Assembly: GCF_021134715.1 (NCBI RefSeq)
Contig: NC_060026.1
Location: 8,113,001-8,177,000 of the forward strand
Direction of reading: 5' to 3'
Source: Daphnia pulex
Taxonomy: Eukaryota; Arthropoda; Branchiopoda; Diplostraca; Daphniidae
DNA: 64,000 bases
In this document: in pieces, positions 1 to 11,640 of the stretch
How positions within the stretch are numbered: the stretch's first letter is position 1
How the letters are laid out: the number at the start of each line of letters is the position of its first letter
Notes under the pieces: generated by a model
The model's input: the letters and a program-made list of their open reading frames with translations, nothing else
The model's database searches: none
Told to the model about the DNA's origin: nothing
Position numbers and translations under genes: made by a program

Positions 1-1497
1 GGAATCCGCTTCGACAGAATTTTCCTTTTTCTTTGTTTTCTTGATTGTTACTAGCTTGTGATAAAGCGGTCCAGCAAAGTCGACACCAGTGACGTTAAAC
101 GCCTGCGGATTTTTCAGTCGATTGAGCGGAAGTGGCGCTGCAAGCTCGTTGAATGGTGGTGATGACAGTTTTTTGCATTTGACGCACTTGAACAACTCTT
201 TCTTTGTCTGCTGACGTCCTCTGACGATCCAAAATCTTTCTTTGAGTTCGGAGAGGGTCGTTTTCACGCCAGCATGATGAAGCGATTCGTGCTTATCTGC
301 AATAATAAATGAAACAATTTTGTGGTTAGCTGGTAGCAAGATTGGAGGCTCGATATTTTTGTCCCGGAGCGCGAGAATAACTCGGCCACTGATCCAGATT
401 AGTTTGTCTCGTTCATCCCAGACTAGATTGAGAGATGCGATCTTTTCCTTTTGATGGATCGGTAGACCAAGCTGGAGTGTCTCGTATGCCTTCGGATACT
501 TTTCTTTCTGGAGCTTCCTATAAATCGTCAGCTCCGCCTCGTCTAATTCTTCGCTTGCAAACCTGGCCACTCTGATAACTTTATCTTTCACTTTGATTGC
601 TTCTGTTAGTCCTGCGCCTGGGTCACGTAATCGTTTACGGCTTCTGTTGGAGAACCTTAGCATCCAGGTTCGACTCCGCAGAAATCGATTCCAGGTTGAT
701 ACGACATCTAAATCCCAGTCGATAGGCTCTATTGGCATTGCTACGGAAGCAGTGATAATAACTACTGCTCCTCTTGACTCTGCGTCTATAGTTTCTTGAA
801 TGGATGGATCTTGCTTTTCATGTTTGGAATCCGGCCAATTGTCTTCTTCTTCGATCAACCATTCGGGTCCGTGCCACCATAGCTGAGAATTTACCAGCGC
901 TTGTGCTGGCGCTCCCCGCGAAGCAAGATCCGCTGGATTCTGGACTCCTGGGCAGTGCTTCCACCAATCCTTCTCGGAGACACCTTGAATTGTCTCCACC
1001 TGGTTCCGGACAAACGGCTTCCACTTGTTGGCGTCATCTCGGATCCATCCGAGCGTTACCAATGAATCAGACCAATACGTCACTCTCCAGTTTTCAATGT
1101 GCAGCGCTTTTCTTACAGTTTCACCTAGACGGACTGCCAAAAGAGAGCTTAATAATTCTAAACGTGGTAAGGTGACCTTACGTTTTGGTAGAGGCGCTAC
1201 TTTCGTTTTGCTGACGAGAAATGTGGTGAACGGCTTTTCATTTGCTCTTTGGAGCCGTACGTAAGCTACGGCTCCGTACGCCGCTTCTGATGCGTCTCCG
1301 AACACGTGTAATTCTGCCTTCACTACATCTTTTCCGAATCCTACCCAGCGTGGTATTTTCAGCTGGTTGAAATTGATGACACCTTGCATCACTGCTCTCC
1401 ATGACTTTTGGATTTTTTCTGGGGCAACTGCATCCCAATCTACGTCTTTTTCCCAAAGCCGTTGATAAATGATCTTCAGCAGGAGGACTGTTGGGGC
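1..1497 (-). pseudogene. BEL/Pao RNase H and integrase, partial
   Basis: In a minus frame open from about 1497 to the window edge, the text continues from RT into RNase H (HVFGDASEAAYGAVAYV, LPRLELLSSLLAVRL, VTYWSDSLVTLGWIR) and then integrase. The integrase zinc-binding region shows the H-H-C-C pattern (HESLHHAGVKTTL, then FKCVKCKK), followed by the start of the catalytic core (FNVTGVDFAGPL, whose D is the first acidic residue of D,D-35-E). The rest of the core and the 3' LTR lie outside the window. Confidence 0.8.
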
Positions 1498-2470
1498 TAA
1501 AAAACCCCAAAGGATCAAAAATTCTAGATGAAATACTTAAAATTTTTCTCTTTGTGATCCTTTCGCCGATTTCTTCCGCTGCTTGCACGATTGTGGATGG
1601 CTCGAATTGGAATGTATCGGATCCAGTATCCCACCGGATCCCGAGCACTTTCTGTTGATTATCCAAAGAGGGAGATAGCAGACCTACTGATTGGTTTTCG
1701 AGGCCTTTTTCTTCCAGGTGTTGACGGAGCTCTTCGCTATTTGTTGCGTAGCTCCTCATGTTGAGTTGTGCTTCACCGAAAAGGATGTTCGTCTCGTTGA
1801 CTCTTGATTTGGCCGTTTTGACTTCGTCTGCTCCGCCTAAATAATCGTCGACGTACAAGTTTTCCATTAACTGTTCCACTGTGTCTGGATATCTAGAATA
1901 AACGGATTTTAGGTGCTTATTTACAGCTGCTCGAAGCAAAAAGGGACTAGGACTCAGGCCAAACGGAACTCTTAACCATTTGTAAGCAATCAGTGGGGAG
2001 CCAACTTTACTTGGCTCCGTAGACCATAAAAACCTGATCGCTTCTGCATCTTCGGGCTGTAGCGCTATGTTCAAAAACGCCTTTTCAATGTCGGCAATCC
2101 AGGCGATCTTGGTCATCCGGAATCGCATTGTGACTGAAAGGAGATCGGGGTTCAAATTCGGTCCGATTTCCAGCACTTCATTCAGGCTTGGCCCAAATTT
2201 CGATTTAGCTGCTCCATCAAAAACTGCGCGAATTTTCGTCGTGTTTTTGTCTCTTCTGAAAACTGGATGATTTGGTACATACGTGTGGTGACCATCGTAT
2301 TCCATATCTGCTTCTTCCACGAACTTCTTGTCGATCAGTTGCTGGATCTCGTAGCTGTAGTCGGCGAGATCCTGTGGAGTCTTCCTTAGTCTTGCCAGCG
2401 TACTCTCCAGTCTTCCGGCGGTCAGATGGAAATTTCTCTGCAATCTCCATTGATCCGTCGTCCAGGGCAA
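1238..2470 (-). pseudogene. BEL/Pao reverse transcriptase
   Basis: The polymerase fingers and palm are recognisable: the segment KIRAVFDGAAKSKFGPSLNE, then IADIEKAFLNIAL and the catalytic LYVDDYLGG (Y-V-D-D). The segment SRIFDPLGFF marks the RT to RNase H connection typical of BEL/Pao. After that point (near 1500) this frame turns into Arg-rich nonsense to the stop at 1238, while the sensible continuation is in another minus frame, showing one frameshift. Confidence in RT identity is high. Confidence 0.85.
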
Positions 2471-2497
2471 TGGTGTACAATAACGGCCATCCGGAAG

Positions 2498-4189
2498 TCA
2501 AGTTATCTCGTCTTCAAATCGGTCGAAACGATTATTCGGCTCCACCGCATCCGCTCCATCCAGATTCGCGAAATTCTCTAATTTCCAAAAAAGAGAAACA
2601 TCAAATTTGATTGCATCCAGCTCGTCTTCTTCCATCCTTTTGGTGTCGGAGTCTAACTCTTTCCCATCCGATTCATCTGAGAGTGATGATTTTTCAGTTG
2701 GGGTTTGGAGACTGGAATTTCCTGTCTCCGAGGTTGATTTTTTCGACTGGACTGGAAAGGCTTTCGTTGAACTGGCGCAAGTTGTTGTGTATGGTGTTAC
2801 GACATGAGAAGATGAATAATTGGATTGAGAGATTAAGTGTTGTATTATGTTTTGACCAGTTTTGGATGATGTTTCTTTTGATGGGCCGCCTAGCATTTTT
2901 CCAAATGGCGTGTTGTAGGCTCTCAACCCGCAGGGGCTTTGGATGGCTGCTCCGCTGTCTATGATCAAATTTATTTGGTCCATGCCCACCAAAATTCCGG
3001 ATGGATGTTCTTCTTCCGTCTGAGGTCTGTCGAATCTATCGTCTGCCAACCTCTCGTCTTTCAACCAGAGTTGCTCCGCAAATCTGGACTTGATGTACGG
3101 GCCTGTGTTCGCGATGAATTCAGACTCTAAAGCAAGAAGATTGATTATTGGGGCTCCTTGCCAGGTGCCCCGCACTTTGAATTCCACCAAATTCTTCAAT
3201 TCCGGCGGACTTTCTTTCTCTTGCTGGAATACTCTGACTGAGAGACTCTCGACCTGTTTTTTCTCTAAATTAAGATCTTCGGAGATTGATTTAAGAACCC
3301 ATGTTCTATGGCTTCCTTTGTCGGCGAACAGGATGGTCTTCTTTTCTCGGCCATCCGGGCCGATCACGAATACTGTCGCCGTTTTTAACACAATATCGCC
3401 AAATATATTTGCACATGCTGTAGTGATGGTCGCGGCGTTTCCTGACACCGTGGAGCTGGTTGCCCCGGCTCCGGATGCTTCTGAAAATCTTGTGTCTTTT
3501 CGTTCACATAGAGCTGTGTGATGTCGGCCGCCGCATCGATTGCAATTTCTCGGCGAAGTACAGTCTTTGTTCGCATGACGTGTTCCAAAACAGTTGGTGC
3601 ACCTTTGAAGCTCTGCTATCACTGCTTTCCTCTCCTTTAAATTCTTTGGGCATTTCGATGGCCAGTGCCCTTCGTTACAAAAGATGCAAGGTCTACTTGC
3701 TTCTCTTGGACCTGTGTTGGAATGAGGAGAATTATTTTCTGCTTTTTGATTTGGTTTTACCGGGTTAGCCGAATTCATTCTGGCTCCCGTTGCCAACTGC
3801 GAGGCTGTAGCCGGAGATGGTGCATGTTTTGGTTGCGGATTGCTTTGGGCTTGTTTCGGTTTTTCTGCTACCTTCAATCTGCTGAATCTCTCCGCCGCCT
3901 CTGTTTGTTCACGGATGAACTTAAGAACACAGTCGATATCTGTAGAGTCGTTGGTTTCCACTTCTGACCATTTCTCTTGAAGTTTGTACGGGACCAATTT
4001 GATTAGTTTGGTCCCAAGGAGGCTCCCATAGGTAGATTTCCCTTTTCCGAGAGTCTCCAATGCGCTGATGTGGGATCGGATCGTAAGCTGAAGGTTTCGC
4101 AGAGCTGCTACGTCCTTCGCGTACTGGCTGAAGAGAATCCAATTTTTCAAAATGAGCGCTGATTGACAAAATGACCTGCTTTTTTCCAT
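2498..4189 (-). pseudogene. BEL/Pao gag C-terminus, zinc knuckles and protease-like region
   Basis: The frame continues gag after the shift. Residues about 165-230 hold cysteine knuckles: CIFCNEGHWPSKC (C-x2-C-x4-H-x4-C), CTNCFGTRHANKDC and CNRCGGRHHTALC. Next is a DUF1758-like retropepsin region whose motif reads LFADKGSHRTWV; working members have D-S/T-G here. The C-terminal 130 residues are Ser/Thr-rich and acidic. The frame stops at 2498 just before RT. The altered catalytic triplet and the frame breaks at both ends point to a dead copy. Confidence 0.75.
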
Positions 4190-4893
4190 AATTTTTTTGC
4201 AACTCGTCGACGGCGATTGGTGAGTTCTAAATTCTCGACAAACAGACGGGCTTCCCCCTTAAGGTATTCTTTTAAATAATCAAATTTTTGTACCGTTGAG
4301 AGGCTAGATGAATGCACGGCTGTGTTGAACGACTCCCAAAATGAGGTCCACTCTAGGATATCGCCTTTGAAGTGACGAATCTGTCGTTGTGGGAGTCGCG
4401 TTGCTTGTGCGACTCCGGCCGGCGCGTTCACAGTCACAGTGGGAGCGACAGCTGCTGGAATCGCGGCTATAAGTTGTTGCATGTTGACTTGGAGCATCTG
4501 TAGCAACCTCTTGTCTCTGTCTTCTTCTTTCTGCCTTTCTATATCCGCTGCTTTTTGCATTTCTTCATCTTCCTTAATAATCTCCCATTCTTTCTGTTTC
4601 GTGTTCAGAATTACTTTGGCTGCTCTGACATCGTCTTCGACATCTTGGATATAGTCACTTTCTGTCTGGAAATCTTCTGGAGGGGTATCCGCTGCATTCA
4701 GTTCCTCTTGAATTTTAGCTGAAAGCTGCTGAAAATATTCGAACTTAGTCTTCAGATCTTGTTTAAGGGCTTCCAGCTCATCTGACTTTTTCATCGTCAT
4801 TGTGACTGGCTCGTACGTCTTCAGCTGATTAATTCTTTTTGTGATAAGGCCTTTCGTTGCAGATCTTAATGTTTTTGCTGTTTGTGAAGCCAT
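4147..4893 (-). pseudogene. BEL/Pao gag, N-terminal part
   Basis: The ORF starts at 4893 (MASQTAKTLRSATKG). It has a Lys/Glu-rich coiled-coil-like stretch over residues 35-130, a Gln/Ala segment, and then the DUF1759-type block with FKGDILEWTSFWESF near residues 178-192 and the segment FDYLKEYLKGEA that follows. This block is characteristic of BEL/Pao gag. After ENLELTN near residue 226 the frame no longer makes family sense, and the gag continues in another frame from about 4189, so there is a frameshift close to 4190. Confidence 0.75.
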
Positions 4894-5220
4894 TTTGAAT
4901 TAGTGGCTCCGTCTACTGAGTGAGAGAGAACAGGAGATTAATGATTGCAATACAAATTGAATAATTATATCTTTGAGTCCGAGATGGCGCAACGTTCGCG
5001 TATTTTCACTTTTGTTGTGGTGGCGTAATCCTTCGTTGTGGAACACTCTTTTTGCCGGTTGCCACTCTTCCTAATTAAGAATAATTAATATGGAGCTAGA
5101 TTATTACTAGCTCCGACAATATGATTGAATCACAAATTTTCAGTTATGGAGCTAGTTTGTTAACCGGCTCCGACAATACATTAAGTGAGAATAAGGAAAG
5201 AAGAAAAGAATTCTTTTTTT

Positions 5221-5292
5221 TTATCCGGCAACTTTGCACGGCTTTCTCTTTTTTTTGATCCGGCAACTTTGCACGGTTTTCTTTTTTTTTTA
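5221..5292. repeat. Two tandem copies of a short T-rich unit
   Basis: The phrase atccggcaactttgcacgg followed by a T-run occurs twice in a row, about 37 bp apart, in the leader of the retrotransposon. Probably a slippage duplication. Confidence 0.7.
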
Positions 5293-5402
5293 AGATTTAA
5301 AGATTTAGAATGAGGTTAATTTTTATACCCGTTTGTATTTAATGGCGCATGCCATCATTTCAAGAATGCAATACGGTATTTTAAGTTGACGGAAAACACA
5401 AA

Positions 5403-6227
5403 TTATTCACGCCAATATTGTCTTCTTTCACGACCCCTAGTGGAACCGCGGCCAACTCCAGTCGGGATTGAAAATAAGGGCCTGGTTGGATCTTTGGGTG
5501 CCTGAAGATAATTTTCTGTGATCTCGGCTTGGCTGGCCCGGATTGAAGATCTGGCCAATGCCGCTGCTACTCCAGTCACCTCGTCGTCCTCGGCCAACAA
5601 TTGCAGGACGTCCTCTTCCTCCGAGCTGGAGTCTGCGGCCGCTGGAGCCGCTGTCGATGGCGCCGGCTCCGTAAATATGACTCTCCTTTCCGACGTTGAT
5701 GCTGGGGGCGCTGCTGTCACGGCTGCGTCTCCTTCCTTCGGCTTGTAGCGAAAATCGCCAGAAAAAACTGGCTTTTGGGCTTCTGCCAGCTGTTCCGGTG
5801 TCAGGAGTTTTTTTGCGATGTGTATAAAGCCTTCAATTGGAGCCGGAGCGTAAAAGATGCGGCGGTCGTGCGGGTCTTCTCTCAGGGGCCACCCTTTCTC
5901 CAGCCCTTGCAGCACGTAATCTTTTCTGATTTCACGTTGGATTTCGTCTGCTCTTGGATCACGTACTTCTGGGCCAGGATCTCTGGCTGGGACGATGGGT
6001 CTATTGAAGTATTCCTCCCGTCTCTTCTTCGCGGCCTCTCTCTTCCCCTCCGGTGTGTTGTGGTAGAGCTTGGGTAGACGTTCCTTTGTCCAAGGGGGGA
6101 GCTCCCCTCGAAGCCGAGCTGCGTGCCTCTCTTTCCTTTGCTTGTCGCGTCCTATTTTTAGGCTGTTGGTGGAGTACCTTGTTAGGCGCTCCGCTAATCT
6201 GCGGACGTTGGCAAAGAAATAACGGTG
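5403..6227 (-). CDS. Unrecognised charged protein ORF between LTR and gag
   Basis: A frame of about 274 codons is open from 6227 to the stop at 5403 and is clearly more GC-rich than the DNA around it. The N-terminal half is Arg/Lys/Glu-rich (for example RLAERLTRY, KREAAKKRREEY). The middle has WPLREDPHDRR, then an Ala/Pro/Ser stretch, an acidic patch (SSSEEEDV) and an Arg/Gly-rich end (GRGSTRGRERRQYW). No in-frame Met exists upstream or in the first half, but a good splice acceptor (tttgccaacgtccgcag) lies at 6199, so the protein may be made from a spliced leader. It sits between the LTR and gag of the retrotransposon and is probably part of it. I do not recognise its family. Confidence 0.5.
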   Translation of the reverse strand, partial: HRYFFANVRRLAERLTRYSTNSLKIGRDKQRKERHAARLRGELPPWTKERLPKLYHNTPEGKREAAKKRREEYFNRPIVPARDPGPEVRDPRADEIQREIRKDYVLQGLEKGWPLREDPHDRRIFYAPAPIEGFIHIAKKLLTPEQLAEAQKPVFSGDFRYKPKEGDAAVTAAPPASTSERRVIFTEPAPSTAAPAAADSSSEEEDVLQLLAEDDEVTGVAAALARSSIRASQAEITENYLQAPKDPTRPLFSIPTGVGRGSTRGRERRQYWRE

Positions 6228-6573
6228 TTAATCAAATAGTTGAGCAACGAATATGAGATACGGCCGGGCAAAAAATACCAGACACGGCCGGCTGGGGCGA
6301 CTATATTCTGTTCGCCCCGAGGACGATTTTTCTTTCACACAACACGCGCCAATTCAATGGAAGGGGAGAGAAAAACTCGGAGTGAGAGATGAGGGAGGAG
6401 AGAAGAAAGGAGGAGAGAAAAAAAATTTCAAAATGGCTGCCCACGTGGTGGGTGTTTTTTTTAACGATTTTAAGAGAAAAAAAATTTACTTCCCAATATT
6501 TTCTTTTCAATGGCGACTCTCGACTTTTTAATACGAATTTGATCAATTAACTTTACTTTTATAAATTCTACTT

Positions 6574-7157
6574 TGTTGAGAATTTTGGGTTCTGGTCTCA
6601 ACTAGATCCCGAAATTCTATTGTTTTACAAGAGAGACAATGTGAGAAAGCAACATGAACAAGCAAATCGTTTTGAGTCGAGAGAAACGCGATTTTGTTTT
6701 ACATTTGTCTACGATTACTCGACGACTCTGGAATCAAGAGCCAACCAACATAACGAAACGAAAGAAAATTTGGGAATTTGAGATGGGAGTAACTTGAGTG
6801 TGAGTCGAATGAGGGGAAAAAAAGAAAGGAAAAATGAAAAAGATACTAATTCAATCGGCTCGAAGGACCATGTTCGAGATGTAACGTTTTCCCGGAAGTG
6901 TTTGCCGGTTACATACCGAAAGTAAAGAGAAATAAACTAACACTTAGAAATGAGGTGTAGGCTCATTGACTTCTTTTTCACACTGATCTATTGATAGCTC
7001 AGAACATTCAATTTACACATTTGGGGTAGGGAAAAATGGTGACAATGGGGCCACCTAACGGGGGCCCCGAAGGCAATAATCATGAAGATGACGAGGTAGG
7101 CGACTCTGACGGCCAGATCTGGAAATAGGCTGTTGGGGTGTCGGTATATTCCCAACA
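6574..7157 (-). repeat. Probable 5' LTR of the BEL/Pao element
   Basis: Read on the minus strand the segment begins TGTTGGGAATATACCG at 7157 and ends CTCAACA at 6574, giving the short TGTTG/CAACA inverted ends expected of an LTR, and a length of 584 bp that suits BEL/Pao. The partner LTR is outside the window, so identity of the two cannot be tested. The sequence after 6574 does not start with TGG as most tRNA primer-binding sites do, which weakens the 3' boundary. Confidence 0.4.
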
Positions 7158-8950
7158 TTCTCCACGAGGTCTTAATATTTCTGCTGGCAGTGGACTAAAA
7201 ATAATTGTTTTGTATTGGCGTAGAACTATTACTGCTGAGCAGTAAAGTTTGGGTATGAAATCTAATTTAGATTTTCGGAACTTTCAAATCCCATGTAGCA
7301 CTGCTTGTCATTTTGAGGTCATGTTGATAAGAATTTGACGGCTGAATATTCATGGCTGAAATTCATGACATTAAATTTGATTATATGTCAGCTCAATAAA
7401 AGTTTTTTTTTCAATATCTTAATGCTCTTAGGTGTAATAATTTGTAACATATCTAGATAATATCAGTTTTTTACGTTTTATTGATCTGCTAATATGACAG
7501 AAATTGAATGTCTTTAGGAAATTGCAGTCAAGTAATACGAATAAATTGTTATTTACTCTATTATATACGTAATTTCTTATAACATCTTTATAGCTTACAA
7601 GAGTATAACACCTTAACACACTATACATAGAAATTATGCGTAAAAAATATAAATTTGTGAAAACAGGAAAAAAAGATGCTGATTTCTTAACATCCAATTT
7701 TCAAGCGTTTAATTCGTCGGTCCATTAATGTAAGGAATCGGCTAGAGACACAGCAGCAACAGACCAGTCATGTGACTGACGTCTGAAGTCAGTGACGTTC
7801 GTTGCCCTCACTTCTGCGAGGTCAACCTAACAGTACTTGGCCAGAAAAGTCACCCCTTTGGAAAAACCAAAGCTTGACCTCCAAGCATAGAGTTGACTCA
7901 AAATGCTACGAGTATTTACCCAGCTATCATTTATGACAAAGGTATTAAATAGAAATGGAAAGCGGGTAGGCGACTAGTTGAGTTTGAACTTTTGAAAATT
8001 GAAGCAGAGACCAGTTGTGTTCAGAACGAACGACCCATACCTTATTTACAAGACCTTTGACTGTATCCTTTCGAGTACTTAAGATGAGCATAATGCTATG
8101 TTGAATACATTATTTCCCAACTCTACAATGTTCTTCTTTTTAATAGTTTCACTCTTACCAAGTTACTTATTACATAAATGATGTGTCATTTTCTTTGCCT
8201 TCCACAAGAATATGTTTGTTTTTTACTTATTTTTTATCTCAATTTCTGTTCATGCGTCAAAAAAGGTGGGTTTTCAGTTCACTTTATAACGAAATAAATT
8301 GCGGGTGGGATCATAATGAAGTCTGAAATATTGTTGTGAGATAAAAGGCATAATGAATCATGCCTAACTTGTATTATACTATATTTCCGTAATAAAATTG
8401 CGTATACTTATGTTCTATCATAATAAATCGAAATTGCAATTTAGCGAATGATTTATTGAAAATAAAAATTGTGTATTCGTGTTTCATTCTAAAAATACAA
8501 ATCAATATATAGCACACAATTCATTGATGATAATAAATTGCGCGCTCCTTTTCCATTCTAAGTTTAATTATTAGAATTTATTACTTATTACACAATTCAT
8601 CGTGGTTTAGAATACTCCCCTACTTTGTGGATATCACGGAATCAATTGTATTTTAGCTATATGATGGTTCATATTTAATTTATATTTATGCGAGATTAAT
8701 TTTATAACAAATGGTGAGTGGAGTCTTAGTTGAATCACTTTTATTTTAGTGAGAACATTGGCAACTCGTAATATTTAAATGTCAGAACCTTCTACTTCTT
8801 TTTAATCTTCTGCTTGGTGTTATTTAGAGTTACTGTGATGGCCTTTCTAATTGATGACACCTTTTCTTTCTTTTTCCTCTTTGGAAGTTTGGTTTAATTT
8901 ATGTGATTGAGAGTTGCGTCTTACAGTAATTAAACATATGGTAAGGGTTG
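7158..8950. other. AT-rich intergenic DNA with no supported gene
   Basis: Right of the LTR the sequence is AT-rich with short frames only. The longest minus frame (7428-7697) is rich in Leu, Ile, Tyr and Asn and looks like chance AT-rich translation. No TIR pair, RNA gene or splice-consistent exon was seen. Confidence 0.6.
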
Positions 8951-8979
8951 AATTATTCAGAATATTATCTAGCCAGCTA

Positions 8980-10553
8980 ACCAATAATCTGTGCCCATTC
9001 TTTTTCATCCATTGATGCTTTATTCCCAGTAAGGTTGGCACCCATAGTGTGCGTTGCTAAATAGTCTTCCGAATACATCAGACGTTTTAGAGCAGCTAGA
9101 AAACGTTTGTAAGATTGTTGGTTTTTTGCGGGTATAAGATCAATAACCATTTGGGTAATTAGGAACTGAGCCACGATATCCGGTCTTCTTTGTGGGTGTG
9201 GGGTGGGTGTGGTGTGGGTCTTCTGCGTCGTTTTGAGATTCCGAGTTTTCCTAATTAAAGAATTTTATTACCATGGTCAAATAACTCACGAAATAAAAAA
9301 AAAAATGAAGCTATACTATACCGCTTCACTGCAATCGCGAAATGACTCATCGACTTGGCCCTGGAATATGGCAGAGCTAGTTGACACGTTGACACTGCTG
9401 AAATCACAAAGTGGTTCACCAATTTTTCCCTGGATTCTGGCTCTATCTCAGAGCTCTTTGACATGTTGACAGTGAAAGTAACAGCAGGTGAATATGATTT
9501 CTGCTTATTCGTTTGTGTTTGGCGATGAGCTCGTCAACCCATGACCTGACGCTACTGAATTCAGACATTTTAAAAAAAGTGAAAATCAGGAAAAATTAAT
9601 GAGCAATAGGGGAAATGCACGTTGATCTACCTCTGCAGAACTTGAGTTCGCATTTAAGGTGGCTGTTCTCCTCTTTTAAAGCTCGCACCTTGTCTTTGAG
9701 GGCCTTATTTACTTCGTCGGATTACGTTGGCTTCATTTCGGCTTTCACGGTCTCCAAAGACGCCGATGTCGATCATGTTTGCCCAGCGGCTTTTTGATAC
9801 GAAAGACGAGGAGGGCCACTGCTTCTTTTACCAGAAGAAAGAGTGTTTTTGGCATTATAAGATGAGGATAATTTTCGGGCTTTGGGAGACGAAACTATTT
9901 TGTTGATTTCCTTGCAAGTAGCACTACCCTAGAAATCAAAATATTTGTCGATGACTACACTATCACAATAAAATAAAGATTTTTTTGTAAATTTATTTTG
10001 GAATTGGAAAAATCAGCAATTTCTAATTCCACTGTGGTCGATTCTCCCGAGTGACCCCAAAATCTCTTTCTTTTTGAATGATTGACTGGCTGATCATCAC
10101 TTTGCTAGATAAGCTTCCAGTCGAGCATGTCTGGTGCCAGGCTTGTCCTCAACTTGACGGCTGTTGAAATTTTCCTGAAATAAGTTGAGGAAACAACCAA
10201 AATGTATTATAATTAAAAAATTGCTTACAAGAAAAACAAACTTTACTTTCTGTTCCACAATTTTTTTTTTCAATGTGTTTTCGCTTTTAAGGATGTTAAG
10301 CTTTCTTTGGTTCAGTGGTTTTCTTGTAACATATAGGTTTGGTGTTAATGGTTTAATTGTTTGGTTAGTTTCTTCAGTCGTGTCCTTTCTTTGTTTTAAT
10401 CTTTCAGACTTTCGTTCACCTCTACCTGCTGGTGCTACCTTAAACTTGCCATTAATTTTCTCGTCAGGTGTGTCAATTTTCTCCCATATTTTAACCTTGA
10501 TCTTCCCAAAACGGTTAATTGTCAGAATTTCATCAGCCAAGCAATTTAGCTGA
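8980..10553 (-). pseudogene. Decayed gene with Lys-rich, coiled-coil and possible BEN-domain exons
   Basis: Three separated minus-strand pieces have exon character. (1) About 10553-10240 reads RFGKIKVKIWEKIDTPDEK and RKSERLKQRKD, ending at a good donor (AAA/gtaaag) and joining in phase to 10174-10097 (acceptor ttatttcag), where a TGA ends it. (2) 9928-9631, between an acceptor tttctag and a donor GAG/gtagat, reads KALKDKVRALKEENSHLK, a coiled coil, but contains two in-frame stops. (3) About 9190-8980 reads RFLAALKRLMYSEDYLATH, MGANLTGNKA and MDEKEW, which resembles a BEN domain. Coiled coil followed by BEN is a known arthropod arrangement. The stops indicate a pseudogene. The BEN assignment is tentative. 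Confidence 0.35.
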
Positions 10554-10584
10554 ATTGATTCGACGAGGTAGATTAATAATGTAG

Positions 10585-11640
10585 GGCACATCTTCCATGA
10601 ACAACAGGCATTTGCTTGAAGCACTAGAAAGGTCCCTTCGGGACATTACATCGAACAATTTGCCTTTCGGTGGCAAAACTATACTTGCTGCTTGGGAATT
10701 TCGGAAAATTCTACCTGCTAGTAAACATTGTTCTAGAGGACAAACTTTCGATGTAGTCAATAATCGATCACCACTTTGGCGACATTTTCAGATCATCAAG
10801 CTTACAGAAAATATACGTGTGCTACGTAATGGAATTGACGACCGATTATTTGATTTTGTTAATTTGATTTTATTTCTAGGGGAAAGATAAATAACTCCAT
10901 TGTATTATGAAACTGATTTCATAGGACTTACAGAAGCAAACTGTTTCTTCATTAGTAACGAAAATCATCGGACATTACAGAAGGGAATGGCTGACCTAAT
11001 ATAGTTTGTATACCCTGACATTTAAAGATATGTTTCAAACAGAAATTGGTCAGCAGAGAGAAGTATATTAGCTCCACTAATCTTAACGGTTGAAGAAATC
11101 AATGAACTTTGCCTCGACTTGATTCCTGGAGAAAAACTTGGAAGCTACAGCACTCCACAGTTGACAAAGACGATTCCTCACGTTTTTCAACAGAATATTA
11201 AAATTCGTCGACTGCCAATGGCTCACCTCCACACAGTTTAGTGATGAAAATTGTTGCTAGGCTGATAATACTCACAGTAATATCAATCCGAAAGATGGAA
11301 TCTGTAATGGAACCCGCCTGAAATTACAATCAATTCATGGTAAAATGCTAAAATGTGAGCACCACAATAACAGGGGGAAGTATAGATGGAAAAGTAGTAT
11401 TCTTACTACGTATCACATTAGTCCAACGACTTGGAGTGATTTCCAGTAGATTGGAACAATGTACCATCGGAATGACGAAACCGAAAGTCGAACCATTCGA
11501 ACGGCATTTGCAAAGACTGTAAACAACAGCCAGGGTCAATTGCTGGCATTTGTTGAAGTTTGGCTAAAGGAACCATCCAGATCATCCAACCATCCAGAGG
11601 TCATCCAGATAAAATGAAATATGTAATCAGACAACAAAAA
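10585..11640 (+). pseudogene. Degenerate Helitron-type PIF1 helicase
   Basis: Translated fragments in shifting plus frames follow the C-terminal half of the PIF1-like helicase carried by Helitrons. In order they are LLEALERSLRDITSNNLPFG and the segment that follows (10613-10800), SPLWRHFQIIKLTENIRVLR (10768 onward), SILAPLILTVEEINELCLDL and then IPGEKLGSYS (about 11065-11145), NGTRLKLQSIHGKMLKC (about 11305-11355) with the GGSIDGKVVFLLRITL region after it, and FAKTVNNSQGQ (about 11510-11545, family FAMTINKSQGQ). Several frameshifts and stops separate them and the Walker A region is absent, so this is a truncated dead copy. Confidence 0.7.

Larger units (their letters stand above)
1..7157 (-). 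mobile_element. BEL/Pao-type LTR retrotransposon, left-truncated by window edge
   Basis: On the minus strand the order is probable 5' LTR (7157-6574), leader with an extra ORF (6227-5403), gag (4893-4147), zinc-knuckle and protease region (4189-2498), RT (2470 to about 1500), then RNase H and integrase (about 1497-1). This gag-protease-RT-RNaseH-integrase order, the DUF1759-like gag and the DUF1758-like protease are typical of the BEL/Pao superfamily. The 3' LTR would lie left of base 1. The coding region changes frame near 4190, near 2500 and near 1500, and the protease active-site triplet reads D-K-G instead of D-S/T-G, so this copy looks inactive. The superfamily is secure; the outer boundary at 7157 is tentative. 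Confidence 0.85.

Noticed and set aside
7428..7697. Minus-strand 89-codon hydrophobic frame
   Set aside because: Leu/Ile/Tyr/Asn bias of translated AT-rich DNA, no acceptor or donor and no similarity.
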